A DNA stretch of 13,995 nt from Thermoplasmata archaeon (GTDB taxonomy: Archaea; Thermoplasmatota; DTKX01; GCA-020343715), in the NCBI GenBank assembly GCA_020343715.1, contig CP070808.1:1441375-1455369 (forward strand), read 5' to 3'. A program made the translations under genes and the position numbers. This document shows positions 13,130 through 13,995 of the stretch, piece after piece. Numbering within the stretch: position 1 is the first letter of the stretch; the number at the start of each line of letters is the position of its first letter. Below the pieces are notes generated by a model that was not told the origin of the DNA, made no database searches, and saw nothing but the letters and a program-made list of their open reading frames with translations.

Positions 13130-13995
13130 TCAGTTGAAGTGGGCCTGGATCATCTCCATGCCCTCCTTGATGGTCTCCACGCCGGTGGCGTACGAGAACC
13201 GCATGTGCTTGGTGCCGGTATAGCCGAAGGCGGTGCCCGGCAGGGCCGCGATGCCCACCTCGTTCATGAGCACGTCCTTGACCTGGGCCGAGTTCATGCC
13301 GGTGCCCGAGATGTTGGGGTACACGTAGAACGCACCCTCGGGCTTGAGGCAGGTGAAGCCGTTGACGTCGTTGAGCATGTCGACGATGACGTCCCTGCGG
13401 CCCCTGAACTTCTCCACCATGTCGACGACACCCGACTGGTCCATGCGCAGCGCGGTGGCGCAGGCCACCTGGGAGAAGGCCGAGGTGCAGGATATGGTGT
13501 TGATGTTCAGCTGGGTGAAGCGGGTGGCCAGCTCCTCGGGGAGCACGCCGTAGCCCATGCGCCATCCCGTCATCGCGTAGGTCTTGGAGAAGCCCTCCAG
13601 GAGGATGCTCCTCTCGGTGCACTGGTCGCGCACGGCGGGAGAGAAGTGCTCCATGTCGTACAGGATCTGGCTGTACACCTCGTCGGTGAGGATGTGGACG
13701 TTGTTGTCCTCGCAGATGTCGGCGATGCCCTCGATGTCCTGCTTCGTCAGCACCCCGCCCGTGGGGTTCTGGGGCGAGTTGAGGATGATGAGCTTGGTCT
13801 TGGGGGTGATGAGCTCGTTGACCTCGTCGGGGGTCATGCGGAACTCGTTCTCCTCCTTCAGCTCCACCGCCTTGATGGTGGCGCCCACGAAGTCCACTAA
13901 CGAGCCGTAGATGGGGAAGCCGGGGTCCTGGAGGATGACCTCGTCGCCCGGGTTGACCAGCGCCATCACCGAGTTGAAGATGATGGGCTTCGCGC
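13130..13995 (-). CDS. PLP-dependent class I/II aminotransferase, aspartate aminotransferase-like (N-terminus outside window)
   Basis: The frame is open from the right edge to TGA 13132-13130; about 287 C-terminal residues are visible, so roughly 100 N-terminal residues of a usual 380-400 are missing. Family marks in order: NPGDEVILQDPGFPIY, SPQNPTGG (substrate/PLP Asn), LTDEVYSQILYD (Asp and Tyr contacting the PLP ring), EGFSKTYAMTGWRMGY with the Schiff-base Lys codon at 13583-13585, ALPGTAFG, and MRFSYA with the Arg that binds the substrate carboxylate. It transfers an amino group between an amino acid and a 2-oxoacid, probably aspartate or a similar amino acid; the substrate cannot be fixed from sequence alone. 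Cytoplasmic, usually a dimer. All catalytic residues in the visible part are present. It converges with the aldolase-like gene with 23 bp between stops, so no operon partner is seen. Confidence 0.93.
   Translation of the reverse strand, partial: AKPIIFNSVMALVNPGDEVILQDPGFPIYGSLVDFVGATIKAVELKEENEFRMTPDEVNELITPKTKLIILNSPQNPTGGVLTKQDIEGIADICEDNNVHILTDEVYSQILYDMEHFSPAVRDQCTERSILLEGFSKTYAMTGWRMGYGVLPEELATRFTQLNINTISCTSAFSQVACATALRMDQSGVVDMVEKFRGRRDVIVDMLNDVNGFTCLKPEGAFYVYPNISGTGMNSAQVKDVLMNEVGIAALPGTAFGYTGTKHMRFSYATGVETIKEGMEMIQAHFN

Noticed and set aside
12347..13900. Plus-strand open frame of 517 codons across trm5, the aldolase-like gene and the aminotransferase
   Set aside because: It is antisense to two conserved enzymes and out of frame with a third gene; the product is R/G/H-rich, typical of a GC-rich shadow frame.

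Overview
The window reads as a GC-rich archaeal chromosome segment, most likely Thermoplasmatota (Euryarchaeota-like); that lineage is an inference from gene style. Archaeal signs are a Trm5-type tRNA(m1G37) methyltransferase, a tRNA-Leu with an intron after position 37 in a bulge-helix-bulge context, AT-rich TATA-like boxes about 25 nt before starts (one before a probably leaderless GTG start), and three large secreted proteins, two with a visible C-terminal membrane anchor and one cut off inside it. I see no CRISPR array, insertion sequence, phage gene or integrase, and no gene-free stretch longer than about 200 bases.

Left part (1-6214): two large surface proteins diverge from a 142-bp promoter region. 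The minus-strand one (1-2307) is open to the left edge: signal peptide, about 700 residues of propeller-like beta sequence, a Pro/Gly/Asp-rich linker and the start of an anchor. The plus-strand one (2450-6214, 1254 aa) is a NosD-like parallel beta-helix followed by two FN3, two Ig-like and one PKD domain, a last beta domain and a TPG + hydrophobic helix + basic tail like archaeal sorting signals.

Middle part (6295-8494): a small zinc-ribbon-like protein, a tRNA-Leu(GAG) with a 40-nt intron, and then a compact regulatory unit: an 80-aa His/Cys/Met-rich probable metal-binding protein diverging from a PadR-family repressor across a promoter full of TATCGG/CCGATA half-sites, followed by a stand-alone SagB-type flavin dehydrogenase. 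This unit is the best candidate for an undescribed small system, probably metal- or redox-responsive.

Right part (8502-13995): a Pro/Tyr-rich four-helix membrane protein, a 712-aa secreted protein with three diverged tandem modules, a CarboxypepD_reg-like domain, a membrane helix and an acidic tail, then trm5, whose stop shares a CTAG with the stop of the preceding gene. A divergent gene encodes a class II aldolase/adducin-like protein that seems to lack the metal-binding histidines, and a PLP aminotransferase runs off the right edge. Apart from the PadR unit the genes are mostly single transcription units in alternating orientation.
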